DNA from: Jaapia argillacea MUCL 33604
Lineage: Eukaryota; Basidiomycota; Agaricomycetes; Jaapiales; Jaapiaceae
Reading direction: 5' to 3'
Length of the DNA: 64,000 bases
Assembly (NCBI GenBank): GCA_000697665.1
Contig: KL197711.1
Location: 306,545-370,544, forward strand
This document shows positions 22,360-37,935 of this stretch, piece after piece. Numbering within the stretch: the first letter of the stretch is position 1; every line of letters begins with the position of its first letter. The position numbers were made by a program, and so were the translations under genes. The notes beneath the pieces are model-generated. The model was not told where the DNA came from. It did not search any database and was given only the letters and a program-made list of their open reading frames with translations.

Positions 22360-23758
22360 CTTTTCAATCTCAGAACAACGCGCCCATCACGTGGTCGCGA
22401 CATAAATTATAATTTCAACTTGAATTCGACTTAAAATTGTGCCGTAGCTCCTCGCGTAATTCCAACGAAATTCAAGTTCATCCCATCCCGAAACACTGCA
22501 GATGCACAGTCGTATTCATCCTGGGCTCGTAGGCTTCAGAATATCATCTCCCGTCGCTGGCTGGAGTTGTCGAAACCGTGTTGTAGCCCCTTACTCTGGC
22601 AACTCTTCGCGTGAACTGCACGGGTTGATTTGGGCACCCACTCATCTACGGGAGCCAAAACTTTGTCACAGGCAGGACTTTCGATCCGCTCACCCCACTA
22701 TACCAGTGCTCTGTCGTCGTTGGCGGCACGAATGTTGTCGCGAATCTGTCCCTTCTGTTCCAGAGCTGTCATCTTGAAGGACCATCAGCAACTTTGCGTT
22801 AACCACACATTCGTCCTGCTAGCGCTCTCTGGTAACTGCAGTATATGTCCCTCGAGCATCAAAATAGGATGCAGTAATATGGACTCGTGCACTCGTGCAT
22901 CCGTTGCATCTGCCCCGCCCTTTGTGTGCAGAGAGGTGTACCTTGGCCCTTGAATGAACCGCCCGTTCTTCATATACGTTCCTGTAGCCCTGGGCATCAA
23001 ATCTGGCTACCAATATGAACATAGTCACAGACCAATTCACTGCAACCTGGCGCTGCCCCGCCCATGCGTCAAGGATTATTTCTGTCTTCCTGGATCATCC
23101 AAAAATCCGACCAAAGGTACGATACCAACAACCCTCTCCACTCTCCTCACAAATCAGCCCTCCCTTGTCATTCGTGGCTAATACGATATTTGGCGTCTGT
23201 CGTCAACACGCCCACTTCCGCCGATCGCTCACCTTCAAGGACGTCAACCCAGTCGGACTCGGTTTTATTTTCGACCAGAAGGCTGACAAGGCTGAACTGG
23301 ACTCGAACGCACCATTTCGAGTGCAGATCAGAATAGCCCTCGCATTAGGGAGCTACTCCGACTCACTGCTCTGTTGGCTAAGGTGCGAGGGGAATCCTAC
23401 TCTGTCTGATGGGTGAATTTTTGCCTGTAGGCAACGACGCTGACCACTAAAAGATGTCAAGAGGTGCTTTCGCGCCCGAGTCAGCTGGTTCGAACTCATG
23501 CCCCATCCGAGGAACCTGGCTGACAACCGAAGGATCGAGGATCGAGGATAGAGGCCACCCACCGATCGTTCCTCGACGAGAGGTACAAATACCTCGCCCG
23601 TTTACACCTCCCCGCTCTGTAGCTTTCTCTCAGCTACTCTCAAGGAACACCCACCGCCAGCAAGTTTCGACATCTTCGCGATCGGAACAACTGGTCAACG
23701 TTCTACTCGTCCTCGATCAACACCCACAAGCCCCCCGGCTCCTTCAACATCCTCGAGG
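22360..23758. other. Intergenic region between Aurora kinase and basic protein gene
   Basis: About 1.4 kb with no supported gene. Plus-strand frames around 22502-22953 and 23015-23416 have no domain, no consistent splice sites and no family match. A short direct repeat (GATCGAGGATCGAGGATAGAGG) occurs near 23531-23552. The region should contain the Aurora promoter at its left end. Confidence 0.45.
22388..22393. promoter_or_regulatory. Palindromic E-box (CACGTG) upstream of Aurora kinase
   Basis: CACGTG sits 29 bases upstream of the Aurora start codon, within TCACGTGG. This is the canonical target of many bHLH factors, and four bHLH-like genes occur in this window. A six-base palindrome occurs often by chance, so regulation is only a possibility. 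Confidence 0.3.
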
Positions 23759-24850
23759 ATGTCTGGAAAGCCAACCGTACCAACTGCCGCTCGGAGCGTC
23801 AGCACCCTCGTTGCGAAATTCGAAAGGAGGGCGAATAAATCCAAACGTATGATCAATACCAATACCAACTCCAAACCTACATCATCCGCACCTGTGGTCA
23901 TCATACCCATTCGTACATTCAAAACGGCGCCTGTTGTCAGCATCCCCCAAACCGCAGTCCAACATATCCCCACCCACTTCTTTTCGAGCTTGACAGTTGG
24001 AGCCTCCCCTATCATTCAATCTCGTGGAGTTCGTTCACTCGTCCCTCGGTCTATCACTCCCCCACCTACTCCTAGACATATCCGCATCGTCGGCGTCGAA
24101 ACTCCCAAATCACAAGTTGGATCTTTGGGGTTGGTTAGCCGCCATAACGCTTCCCGGAAGTTGGGCACTGTTTTGAGGTTGAAGATGGAGGAGACGGATG
24201 GGGAGGGGGTGCTGGACAAGAAGGCAGGGAAGGGAGGCAAGTCTACACTGATTGGAAATGTAGGAGATGTGGACGAGAGAGACGCCGAAGATCTCATCAT
24301 CCCCAAGTTATCGCTCGACGACTCTCCGCCCCCACCTTCACCTACACCATCGACTTCCTCCACCTATTCTTCCACCTCGACATTCGTGGCTTCTCCTCTC
24401 CTCACACCCAAATCGAAATCACTCGATACTCCGGGTTACCCAGCTACTGTATACGACGACATCTTCTTAAGTCCCAAATCTCCTCCATCATCCTCTCCCG
24501 CTGGTATCCGGAAACTACCAAACCATCGGCTCTCACAAACGTTTACGCCGATTCGAAATATTATCAAACCTATTTTGCCTTCTACTCTTGAGAGGGGTTA
24601 TATGAAGAAGACTTCGGCGAGTGTGTCGAAAGGTGTTGTTGAGAATGTGGGGGATGGAGTTGGAAAGAAGGGGAGCAGTGTTGTGAAGATGGCAATGGGA
24701 TTTAGGAAGGGTGGGGTTGAGAGCCGAGAAGTTAGTGCAGCGGGGAAAGTGAACGTCGGGAAGAAGGGCACTACCGCTGGAACTCAGGGTTCCACCGCCG
24801 GAAAGAAGACTACTGCCATCGGGAAGAAGGTCGGGGGTGGTTGGAAGTAG
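23759..24850 (+). CDS. Basic low-complexity protein of unknown function
   Basis: A single-exon frame of 363 residues from ATG 23759. It is rich in Ser, Thr, Pro and Lys and contains no recognised domain. The N-terminus (MSGKPTVPTAARSVSTLVAK) is basic; the middle has Pro/Ser runs (DDSPPPPSPTPSTSSTYSS). The C-terminus is a Gly/Lys-rich repeat-like tail with several GKKG or GKK units (VNVGKKGTTAG, STAGKKTTAIGKK). A nuclear or nucleic-acid-associated disordered protein is possible, but this is inference from composition. The intact length in a region with many stops in the other frames supports a real gene. Confidence 0.55.
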   Translation: MSGKPTVPTAARSVSTLVAKFERRANKSKRMINTNTNSKPTSSAPVVIIPIRTFKTAPVVSIPQTAVQHIPTHFFSSLTVGASPIIQSRGVRSLVPRSITPPPTPRHIRIVGVETPKSQVGSLGLVSRHNASRKLGTVLRLKMEETDGEGVLDKKAGKGGKSTLIGNVGDVDERDAEDLIIPKLSLDDSPPPPSPTPSTSSTYSSTSTFVASPLLTPKSKSLDTPGYPATVYDDIFLSPKSPPSSSPAGIRKLPNHRLSQTFTPIRNIIKPILPSTLERGYMKKTSASVSKGVVENVGDGVGKKGSSVVKMAMGFRKGGVESREVSAAGKVNVGKKGTTAGTQGSTAGKKTTAIGKKVGGGWK

Positions 24851-25385
24851 AGCCAAGAAGATAGGCTGAAGATATTGGTGAGAGTGTTTTGGTATTCAAA
24901 CGGACGATCTAGTTATCGCCGTCTTGCTTTGAGTTCTTGATATGATACCCATTGATACCCCCTCGATATTCGGACGATATCGCCTACACACTCGTTGACG
25001 TGGTTTCCTTACTATTATTATACCCGGACTACTAGTATTGGTAGATTAGCTTTTTGGACTATGTTGGACTCTGGAGTGCGATGTCGTTTTGGATACCCGC
25101 CTGGTTGATACCCAATAAAATTCCCTCGAAATTTATTTGAAGCGTCAGTCATGGACTCCGGTATGCAGGGCAACTCAATGAGATGTCAGATCGTTCAGAT
25201 CGTTCACCCATGTCTTCATCCAATTTGACCTCGTACAAAATAAAGTCCTCGCGAAAAATACTATCCTCTCGCACATTCCATTGAGCTCCCCTCCAATCCT
25301 TTATTGGGTACGCTCAATCCCCATCACTGATAATACCAATTTCAGTTCACACGAATGTATCAGCTGCCGTCCGAGACTGACCTCA
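24851..25385. other. Convergent intergenic region
   Basis: About 0.54 kb between two convergent genes. No gene seen. It contains AT-rich stretches (for example TTACTATTATTATACC near 25005) that fit 3' untranslated sequence and poly(A) signals. Confidence 0.5.
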
Positions 25386-25972
25386 TTAGTACAACCAGTC
25401 GTAGAAGAACTGCGTAGCAGGCGGGTTAATGCTATAGCAAATCTCCGGAGCCGGAATCTGGATATCATCCGCTACAGAACACTCGTTCCCGATCCATATG
25501 CCTCCCAAGTTCGAGAGGAATGCTTCATGGAAAATGTGTCAGTACCAAGGACAACAAGTTCTATCACAAGGAAGAACTCACGAATGCTCGAAAAGTTCGC
25601 ATCCAAAAACACGTAGGAAAAGATCGATTCCTGGTCGAGGTCGGCCGTGAACGTATAACAAACATCATCCGCCATCTCCGACACGTCGTACGCATAGCAA
25701 AAGTCGCAAGGTGTAGTGCCCATGCAAAGGTACAAAGTGCCCTCTGGTGTCATGGGTTCCTCCTGTCTCTCCTCGAAGGAGCGAAGACCGGTGTTGGGAC
25801 TAGCTTGGACAGCTCCGGTGGAGACGAACGGCAAAAAAGAGCTTGAGGATGGCGTGAAGGAGCCGGGGATGGGAGAAAGGGTGGGTGCGGCGCGAGGTTT
25901 GAAAGGGGAAGCGGCGACGGTGGCCACGAGGGCGACCATGGAGGTGAGGGAGGTAAATATTGTCGGCAGCAT
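25386..25972 (-). CDS. Small secreted protein with six cysteines
   Basis: Two exons (25972-25582 and 25522-25386) encode 175 residues. MLPTIFTSLTSMVALVATVA is a signal peptide; an in-frame ATG farther upstream would place Arg-rich residues before it, so the later start is preferred. A Ser/Pro-rich linker follows, then a compact domain with six Cys: LYLCMG, TTPCDFCYAYD, DDVCYTF, NECSVAD, EICYSIN. The count suits three disulfides. The second exon completes the domain and ends QFFYDWLY. No family was recognised. Size, secretion signal and cysteine pattern are those of fungal effector-like or surface proteins, which is inference. Confidence 0.7.
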
Positions 25973-27269
25973 GGTTGATTGACCGAGCCGGCGACGGTAC
26001 AAGTGACTTGTGGGTAAGCCTGGGATGTTTCAGGGGAACAGTTGGCCCTTAAGTACCCCCAGGAGAAATGCCACCTGAAGGGAGCGGCATGGTCCAACTC
26101 GAACGTGCTGGGGCCCGGTAAGGAGGGGAACTGCGGCCCGTCCGAGAGTGATAGAACCGACTTGCGACGTTTGACCTCGTGGAACAGCAGCAATAGCACT
26201 CAGAGAGGCTCAAGTATGAGTGGTGTTGAATATCACAATCAGAACTAGATGGAACAATGTCAATCTTGTTTCCATATGAGGATTCGATCTGTCGGGACGA
26301 ACAGCAGATCTCCCACCCCTCGTAGGCATACAAACCGGCAACTAATGTCGGACTCGACTCGGAGAAGGGTAGAAACACCTGACGGGCAAGATCCATCGAT
26401 GCTGGAGGTATTTTCGCCCATCTCAGACGGTATCAGCCAACAACCTGACAGGAAACCATATGGAGATAGTGTGATATCGTCGTCGGCCGAGACGCAAGTT
26501 GTTGAAGTTCGAGGAGGTGAGTATCTTCGACCAGGCACAATGAGGTTCAAAATATACTTTTTCAAGCTCGTCCTTACGTGCCTGTGCCTGTAAATCTATT
26601 CCGAACCTGTCTGTGCCTGTATCCCAGTCCATTCTTATACCCCTACTCGCTTCCGCCTCCCCAAATTAGAGTCAGGATTGTCCCATTGATGACTGAACGG
26701 CCTCAGATCCGAGTGGTTCCCATTACAACTTGAACGGGAATACGGAATGTGTCGGAGTGTTCAGAGTGTCAGCTGGTAGGTCTGCTATACTCCGAGTTGT
26801 ATGCTCACCGGACCAGATATGCCTGTGAGTCGCAAAAACAGATACAATCTGCCAGTACAAGGCATCCGCAGCACAAGCGAAAGACCACGAAGGACAAGGA
26901 AGCGATTCCCTCAGTATGGATGTCACCACTTTACAACGAGGAGAAGTATTCAGCTTCAAATTTCGGCGACTCCGAGTCTGAGTTGGGAGCACAGAGGTAA
27001 GGTGGCCACGTGGAAGTGAACACCAGCCCTACGCCACCATTGCATGTTGATTTCGCGGAAAATCATTGAAAATGTCCGGCCTCTCAAAGTATATGGGAGG
27101 TGCCTCTGAATAGATTCAGGGACGCCCAATAGCGGCGTGGGTAGTCCCTTATTATTGCAGAGCAATAATTTCCTTCAAGTAGATGTGTTGTCGCCTCAGA
27201 CCCGAACCCAAACCCGTTACTTTGGCCGCACTGTTACGACAATGAATTGATTGCAGTCCAATTTACAGT
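25973..27269. other. Intergenic region
   Basis: About 1.3 kb with no supported gene; open frames are short, on both strands, and carry no domain. A CACGTG palindrome occurs at 27007-27012 (CCACGTGG). The left end should include the promoter of the secreted-protein gene. Confidence 0.45.
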
Positions 27270-28172
27270 CTAATACGGTATGAGATTGAACCTCCCAAAT
27301 CCTACATCCATAATCGAAACCGTACGCCCCTCCATACCCCAATCACAACCAATTATGCCATGGCTTCTCCGCGTCCAAGAGTAAAAGTAAGACACTTTGT
27401 TCATGCCCTGAATATCGTACCCGTCTGGATACGGAGATGTAAGCAGCCCAAGCAACCGTTTCTCCCACATCCCAGTATCCGCGTAGTTACTCAGTGGTAC
27501 CAATACTCTTCCGAACTCAAGAGGCCCCTCAAGCCTCACTAAATTCGGCAACAATGCCTTCGCCACACCAACCTCACGGCGGGTAAGCGAATCAAAATGC
27601 TGAGATACGGGTCCCAGACTGAGTGTCCCGATGGATGGATGACGAACGAGGAACGGAATGATATCTGATTCGTTCATTGGAGAGGCGTAGAGGAAGTGAC
27701 GGAGGTGTGGGAAGGTGAGGTTCGTAAGGAAGTTGTCATATCCCCTTAATGGGATGAAGAAACCCAACTCGAGGTGAGTGAGTTGGGTTGTGTGGGAGAG
27801 TGCGTCAGGTGCTAGGATGGAAAATGTGGATGCGAATGCATCGGTTGGGTTTCTAGAGTTTTGGGGTAAGGTAGAAGTCGGGAGGATTTGGGAGCAAACC
27901 TACTTGATGTTGAGAGTTAGCTGCTTCACGGTACGTGCAGCACTTTTGTTCCACCTGAGCGATCTCAGACACCTCAAAACTTGGTGGGGAGAGTCCAGGA
28001 TGATACGATGATAAAGAACTGGGGTGACAATATCACGCAAATGCTTCGAAACCCGAACGAGAGCGGATCGATCGGATACAGATAATTCATCTGTGATCAG
28101 CTCCAAAAGATGTATTGGGAGACTTTCGAGTGGAGATATGCCAGGAGCAGGAGTAGAAGCATGTGAGAGCAT
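27270..28172 (-). CDS. F-box protein
   Basis: Two exons (28172-27904 and 27852-27270) encode 283 residues. The F-box lies at about residues 15-60: ESLPIHLLELITDELSVSDR then SALVRVSKHLRDIVTPVLYH. The rest has leucine-rich features typical of agaricomycete F-box/LRR-like proteins (VKQLTLNIK; QLTHLELGFF; LTFPHLRHFLYASP; HPSIGTLSLGP). Such proteins pair with Skp1 in SCF ubiquitin ligases and choose substrates through the C-terminal part; the substrate here is unknown. The 51-nt intron was placed so that LSHTTQLTHLELGFF stays in frame. These genes form large, fast-changing families in basidiomycetes. Confidence 0.82.
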
Positions 28173-28977
28173 TAGTGGCCAGGTGAATGAGTGGGTTATC
28201 GCGTAGAAGAATCGTGTTGATGGGATTGAATCAAGGAGTAGCTTTTATATCCTTGTCGGTGTACACCAATTCCAGGATCTTCAGACAAACCACCAAGTAC
28301 GGAAGCGGTTAACGTTGTAAAGCTGAGGAACAATTGAAGGTTCAACGTGGCACTACTTCACAGGACACAAGAAAACTGTCCTATAAGGCATGGCGTATTT
28401 GATACACTGTGGTAGATGGGTCGAGTGGCACAAGGTCAGCATTATGAAAGATTCGGACTCGTGTGGCGTGGTGGGGAAAGAGGAGAAGGGGACGGCGTGA
28501 CGATGTCACATTTGGTTGCTTCTGGTTGCCTCAAAAACAGTTCATCGTTCCACCTGCAGTTCGAGTCCTCATTCCCCCTGTATCGCTCCTCACCGTGACT
28601 TTCTCATTGTCTATCCTCAGATTTCCCCACGTCATCTGACGACCGTAACCCGAAATGCTTGCTGTAAACTTTGCCCACAAGTACCTGCTCGTTCGTAGGC
28701 TATCGAGCACATGAGTCTATGTGTCTCCAGTGTGTCAACTCCGAGTCTGCATTGTGCGGATTTCAACACGCTTTGGCTTTTGATGGCAAATTTCAGATGC
28801 TAGAATCTCATAATTACCCATTAATCTAGGTTACGTTGCGAAAGAAAAGGTGAGTAGTTGAAATAGTATACATTCCATTATTCAGCAGTCTCAATGCTCA
28901 ATGTTAATCATGATATCCGTGTCTGTCCGCGATTCAGTCATGGTCTCCTCGTTCCTCGCCTTCTATCTTTATCCTCT
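28173..28977. other. Intergenic region between F-box gene and bHLH-like gene 3
   Basis: About 0.8 kb with no supported gene. It should hold the F-box promoter at the left and the 3' untranslated region of the bHLH gene at the right. Confidence 0.5.
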
Positions 28978-30062
28978 TCAATCTGCCTCCAATTTGCTAC
29001 TGCCATTTCCACTCCATTTCGTTGAACCATGTATATCCTCTGCACGCCGTCGCAGCTCCCTCTGTTGCTCTTCAATCACGTTGTGTTGTTCTTGAATCAA
29101 GTTCTGTTGCCCCTGCATAATTTTATATGTTGCTACAGAGTTAGTTTTTTGTCGACGCGTATTGGCGAGTACTACTCACCCGTGGTTAGGATATCTGTCT
29201 TCGTCCATTTTTTACCGGCGGGTGGATGGCCGAGGATGTGTTGGGGAAACAAAGTCGTGAGGGCTCGTACGCAATCTGCATTTTTCCTCCTCCGTTCCGC
29301 CTCTTTCATGGACCAGTACTCGCGGGTCTTTGGGTGATTCTGTGATTTCTTTATCTTCTGGATGGCAACCTCACCCTTCGGTAAGGGGCCGTCGTCATGC
29401 TCTTCGCCGTTGAGCTGGTTTACTTGTTGGTGCCCGACCCTTCTTCGTTTCTGGCGACTGTCGCTCGTATTGCATTCTGACGAGTTCTGCTCTGGCCCCA
29501 GAGATCTTTTCCTCTTTCCTTCTGAGGACTTGACTTCTGGGGCACTGTCAGCTGAATGCTCCGATTCGTTGGGAGCAGCGATCCGACTCCCGGAAGGCCC
29601 CTGGCCCTCCTCTGGGGCACGGCGGAGGTTGTCGGGACTCTGGAGTAGCTCCAGTATGGAGTCGATGGTACCCAAGAAGGATTCATCACCAATTGGTTCT
29701 TCAACAAGCTGCAGAGGGTCCGTAGGCTGGCCTTTACCTCTCTGAAGGGGATGTCTCTGCGATCCTGCAATGAGTACCTGATCATCGAAAAACCGCATCG
29801 ACGGCCCTGCCTGGGCTACGATCGGGAGAGGCACGGCTGCAGGTATGGCTCTATTTGGCCCGTCGTGTAGTACGTTCACGTCGCTGGTTCGCTGTGCGGG
29901 ATGGTGAAGAGGGAGTTGTCGTGGCGGATGTGTTGTGGGAACCTTTGCTATTGCCAGAAGCTCTGGTGGAAGATCAGAGAGGCTTGGAGTATTTGGTGGT
30001 GTGAAGAGCGTCTCGTCTGAATCTTCTACGGGAGTGTTTCGAGTCTGTGAGACTGGGTACAT
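28978..30062 (-). CDS. bHLH-like protein 3
   Basis: Two exons (30062-29180 and 29132-28978) encode 345 residues. The first ~220 residues are Pro/Ser/Glu-rich. The bHLH follows: basic part EYWSMKEAERRRKNADC with Glu and three Arg as in E-box binders, helix 1 VRALTTLFPQHILG, loop PPAGKKWTK, and helix 2 TDILTTATYKIMQG. A Gln/Glu-rich coiled coil (QNLIQEQHNVIEEQQRELR) continues the dimer interface. It is probably a nuclear transcription factor; partners could be the three related proteins in this window. The 47-nt intron again splits the helix-2 Ala codon (G|CA). It lies head-to-tail with bHLH-like gene 4. Confidence 0.78.
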
Positions 30063-30515
30063 TGCGTGTGAAGGGGAGCTTGTGAAGAAGCGAAAAGCCC
30101 TCCATCCCTATTTTTTATAGCTGGTGTGGTCGTGGCGCGAAAGCAGTGCGTCGTTTTCTTTTCTGTCCTGCTGGTTGATGATCCGGACAGTCTCTGATCC
30201 ACGTTGTTGCAGGGTACTGAGCTACTTCTCCTTCTCCTTCCTTGGTCATTATGGGGATCCGTCCACCTTGATTCATCCATCAACCAATGATCAGGATCGG
30301 GTATAACCAGCCATGCTCGATGCAGATCTCCCTAAGTGAATTCCTTCTCGCGGGCTGACACCATTCTCGGGGGCTCAACGTGGCTGCACGACTGGGGTCG
30401 CTCTCTTAGATCAGCCCAACTTCCAGATGTAGATGGGTTCAGTCTTCAACCAAGCAGGCCACGTCCTTACTCGGCAACGATACGCTATGAGTTAAGTATC
30501 TTCCTCGACGATTAT
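30063..30515. other. Intergenic region between bHLH-like genes 3 and 4
   Basis: About 0.45 kb that should hold the promoter of gene 3 and the 3' end of gene 4, both on the minus strand. No other gene seen. Confidence 0.5.
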
Positions 30516-32087
30516 CTATCTACTACCAAATTCTTCACCTTCGTCCGCTTCGTCGTCTCGATTTTCCATGTCTTCGGTAGGCTGTCCTAATCCCTCCATC
30601 ATGCGTCTATTTGACTCTTCGTAGGTTCTCAATCCTTCTTCTATCCCTCTAAGAGTCTCCTCGAGCTCATCTCGTTTCTTCTCTTCGGCGCTGATGTGAT
30701 TGATAGCTGCAGACACAGGTGGGAATAAGCCACTCATTATCACTGTCAATTCGATGGAACCACTCCTACCTTCCGACACAATTGAGAGCTCTGTCGAACG
30801 GTGAGTGGGCGGCAAAGCAAGTTTGAGTTTCAGAAGTTCGTTTCTTGTTCTAACACGGCGGTCTCTGTCCTGGGCATTCCGCTTCTCGATATAATTGACA
30901 TAGTTGTCAATCTTTGTGCTATCCCGACTCGTGCCTTCAACTATATCTCGGAGGTCAGCGTTATTGTTGTGGTCATCGGTCAATCTATCCATTTGTTGAC
31001 CCTGGTTTCGCAGTTTGCCAGGTCGGCCTTTGTCCTGCCTTGCCTTCGATGAGGTGACGTTGGCTTGCTCTGCACTCTTTCTCTTCCTGCTTTGCCTTGG
31101 CCCATGTCGTGGTGGCTGGTCCTCAGGATTTAGTTCGTGGACGTCGACCTGAACGAGGTAATTCGTTCGGGGCAAACGCTCCTCATTCTCGCCTCTCTGG
31201 AAGGGTGTAGCTCTTGCATGTCCGTAGGATGGGACATTGATGGCATGAAACATTTCCAGACCGCTGTCTACGCCCTCGAAGTTCAACCGACCCTCAGTTA
31301 GAAGCTCGTTATTTGATTGGGATGGTTGATGCTCTCTTGTGGGCCCCGCTGCTTGTTGCTCGGGGATGGAGGGTACCAGGGGAATGGCCATATTGGGGAT
31401 AAGTCCCATTCGTGGTTCGGGCAGGAGATCTCTTGATGGGCCGGCCTCCGAACTAGCGCCTTGATTCAAGTTTGGTTGCCTAACCCTGGTCCCTTGTCCA
31501 AACATCGGGGACAGATTTGAAGGTCCTCCAGCAGGTGTTGCCCAATATTCTGGAATGTTCTGTATTCCGTTCCCGGGTTCTACGCTTTGCTGAGCGCCGT
31601 TCAGAGCTCCTGGAGGGAAGAGCGTCTGGTACTGATACCAATCCCAACTCGATTCTGGGCGCGGATAAGCATGAAGGGGAAGAGGAGGCGGATCACGGAG
31701 ACGGAATCGTTGGTGAAAACCTTCCTCTGCCTGTGAAGCCTGGTTCCTGCTACCACGAGGGTACGGCACTGGAGATCTTGGCACCTCCGCCGAGACCTGA
31801 TCACTCTTAGGCTGATGAGGGTGCAGGGGAAATGTAGAGGGAGAGATGCTGGAGGTTGACGGGAACTGGATCGACGATGGATCCTGGATGGATGAACTCT
31901 CGGAAGGTGGCCATGTGTACGTCGCACTATCCATGAATTGAAGTGGAACCAGAGGCGGCAGAAACTGGTAGGCTCGTTGTGCAGCTGCGTCCGCCGCCTG
32001 CGAATCGGTCGGTGACGGAGGCGTTGGGGGTATCGTGGAAGAGTGACCGATGGGATCCAGGGCACTTCGATGGGTGCTTGGGGTCAT
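30516..32087 (-). CDS. bHLH-like protein 4
   Basis: Two exons (32087-30770 and 30706-30516) encode 502 residues from ATG 32087. The first ~380 residues are Pro/Ser/Gln-rich. The C-terminal domain has a basic region EKRNAQDRDRRVRTRNELLK (Asp where E-box binders have Glu), helix 1 LKLALP, a loop and helix 2 LSIVSEAINHISAEE, then a coiled coil (DELEETLRGIEEGLRTYEES) and an acidic end. A regulator role is likely; sequence specificity may differ because of the Glu-to-Asp change. The intron is 63 nt, free of stops and a multiple of three, so retention would insert 21 residues into helix 2. It splits the Ala codon (G|CT) at the shared position. Confidence 0.75.
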   Translation of the reverse strand: MTPSTHRSALDPIGHSSTIPPTPPSPTDSQAADAAAQRAYQFLPPLVPLQFMDSATYTWPPSESSSIQDPSSIQFPSTSSISPSTFPLHPHQPKSDQVSAEVPRSPVPYPRGSRNQASQAEEGFHQRFRLRDPPPLPLHAYPRPESSWDWYQYQTLFPPGALNGAQQSVEPGNGIQNIPEYWATPAGGPSNLSPMFGQGTRVRQPNLNQGASSEAGPSRDLLPEPRMGLIPNMAIPLVPSIPEQQAAGPTREHQPSQSNNELLTEGRLNFEGVDSGLEMFHAINVPSYGHARATPFQRGENEERLPRTNYLVQVDVHELNPEDQPPRHGPRQSRKRKSAEQANVTSSKARQDKGRPGKLRNQGQQMDRLTDDHNNNADLRDIVEGTSRDSTKIDNYVNYIEKRNAQDRDRRVRTRNELLKLKLALPPTHRSTELSIVSEGRSGSIELTVIMSGLFPPVSAAINHISAEEKKRDELEETLRGIEEGLRTYEESNRRMMEGLGQPTEDMENRDDEADEGEEFGSR

Positions 32088-37409
<5,322 letters not shown>

Positions 37410-37605
37410 CCTCGACGTCGACGTCCTTCAAGCAACGGACCGCTGCAGGTTGTGGCTTGAGATAGGGTTAGGGCGACTCGTGACATGACAGGACGCGTTG
37501 GTCACATTGGTCTCGCCTGGACCCACTGGACCACTAGCTTGCACAAAACAAGTAAAATCTCATCGCTCACTCTCCTTGGAAAAAGGGGACGAAAATTCAC
37601 AGGAA

Positions 37606-37690
37606 AGGCGTTGCCAGGACTCGAACCTGGGTCGTCGGAAGTTGCGCTGGGTCAAAATCCGAAGTGATAAGACCACTACACTACAATGCC
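37606..37690 (-). tRNA. tRNA-Gln (anticodon TTG) with short intron
   Basis: Read on the minus strand the gene starts GGCATTGTAGTGTAGTGG and ends GGTTCGAGTCCTGGCAACGCC. The T-arm CCAGG-TTCGAGT-CCTGG is perfect. The anticodon stem TCGGA/TCCGA encloses the loop TTTTGA-T with anticodon TTG, interrupted after position 37 by an intron of about 11 nt (CCCAGCGCAAC). The acceptor stem GGCATTG/CAACGCC has one A-C mismatch at the fourth pair. Length is 85 nt, or about 74 after splicing. The sequence closely resembles fungal tRNA-Gln. It lies between SMC3 and the Zn2Cys6 gene. Confidence 0.85.
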
Positions 37691-37935
37691 TTGCGCCAGT
37701 GGCGCAAATTTCGATTGATATGTGTTTTTCTTCCGATCTCCCATCGCACGCACATGAAGTTCCCAGTCGCATCAATCCATACTGTATTCTTACTGTAGGC
37801 AAAGTACAATCCAATCCTCTTTAACTGAATTGCAATTCGACAACCCCTCTACATTGAGCCGATATCCGTAACAGACGACAACTTGAACACCATTCTCACA
37901 TCTAAACTATCAAAACAGCGCATCACCCTCCAATC

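Noticed and set aside
23460-23500. Second tRNA suggested by a GGTTCGAACTC word
   Set aside because: Flanking bases do not pair into a T-stem, and no acceptor or anticodon arm is present.
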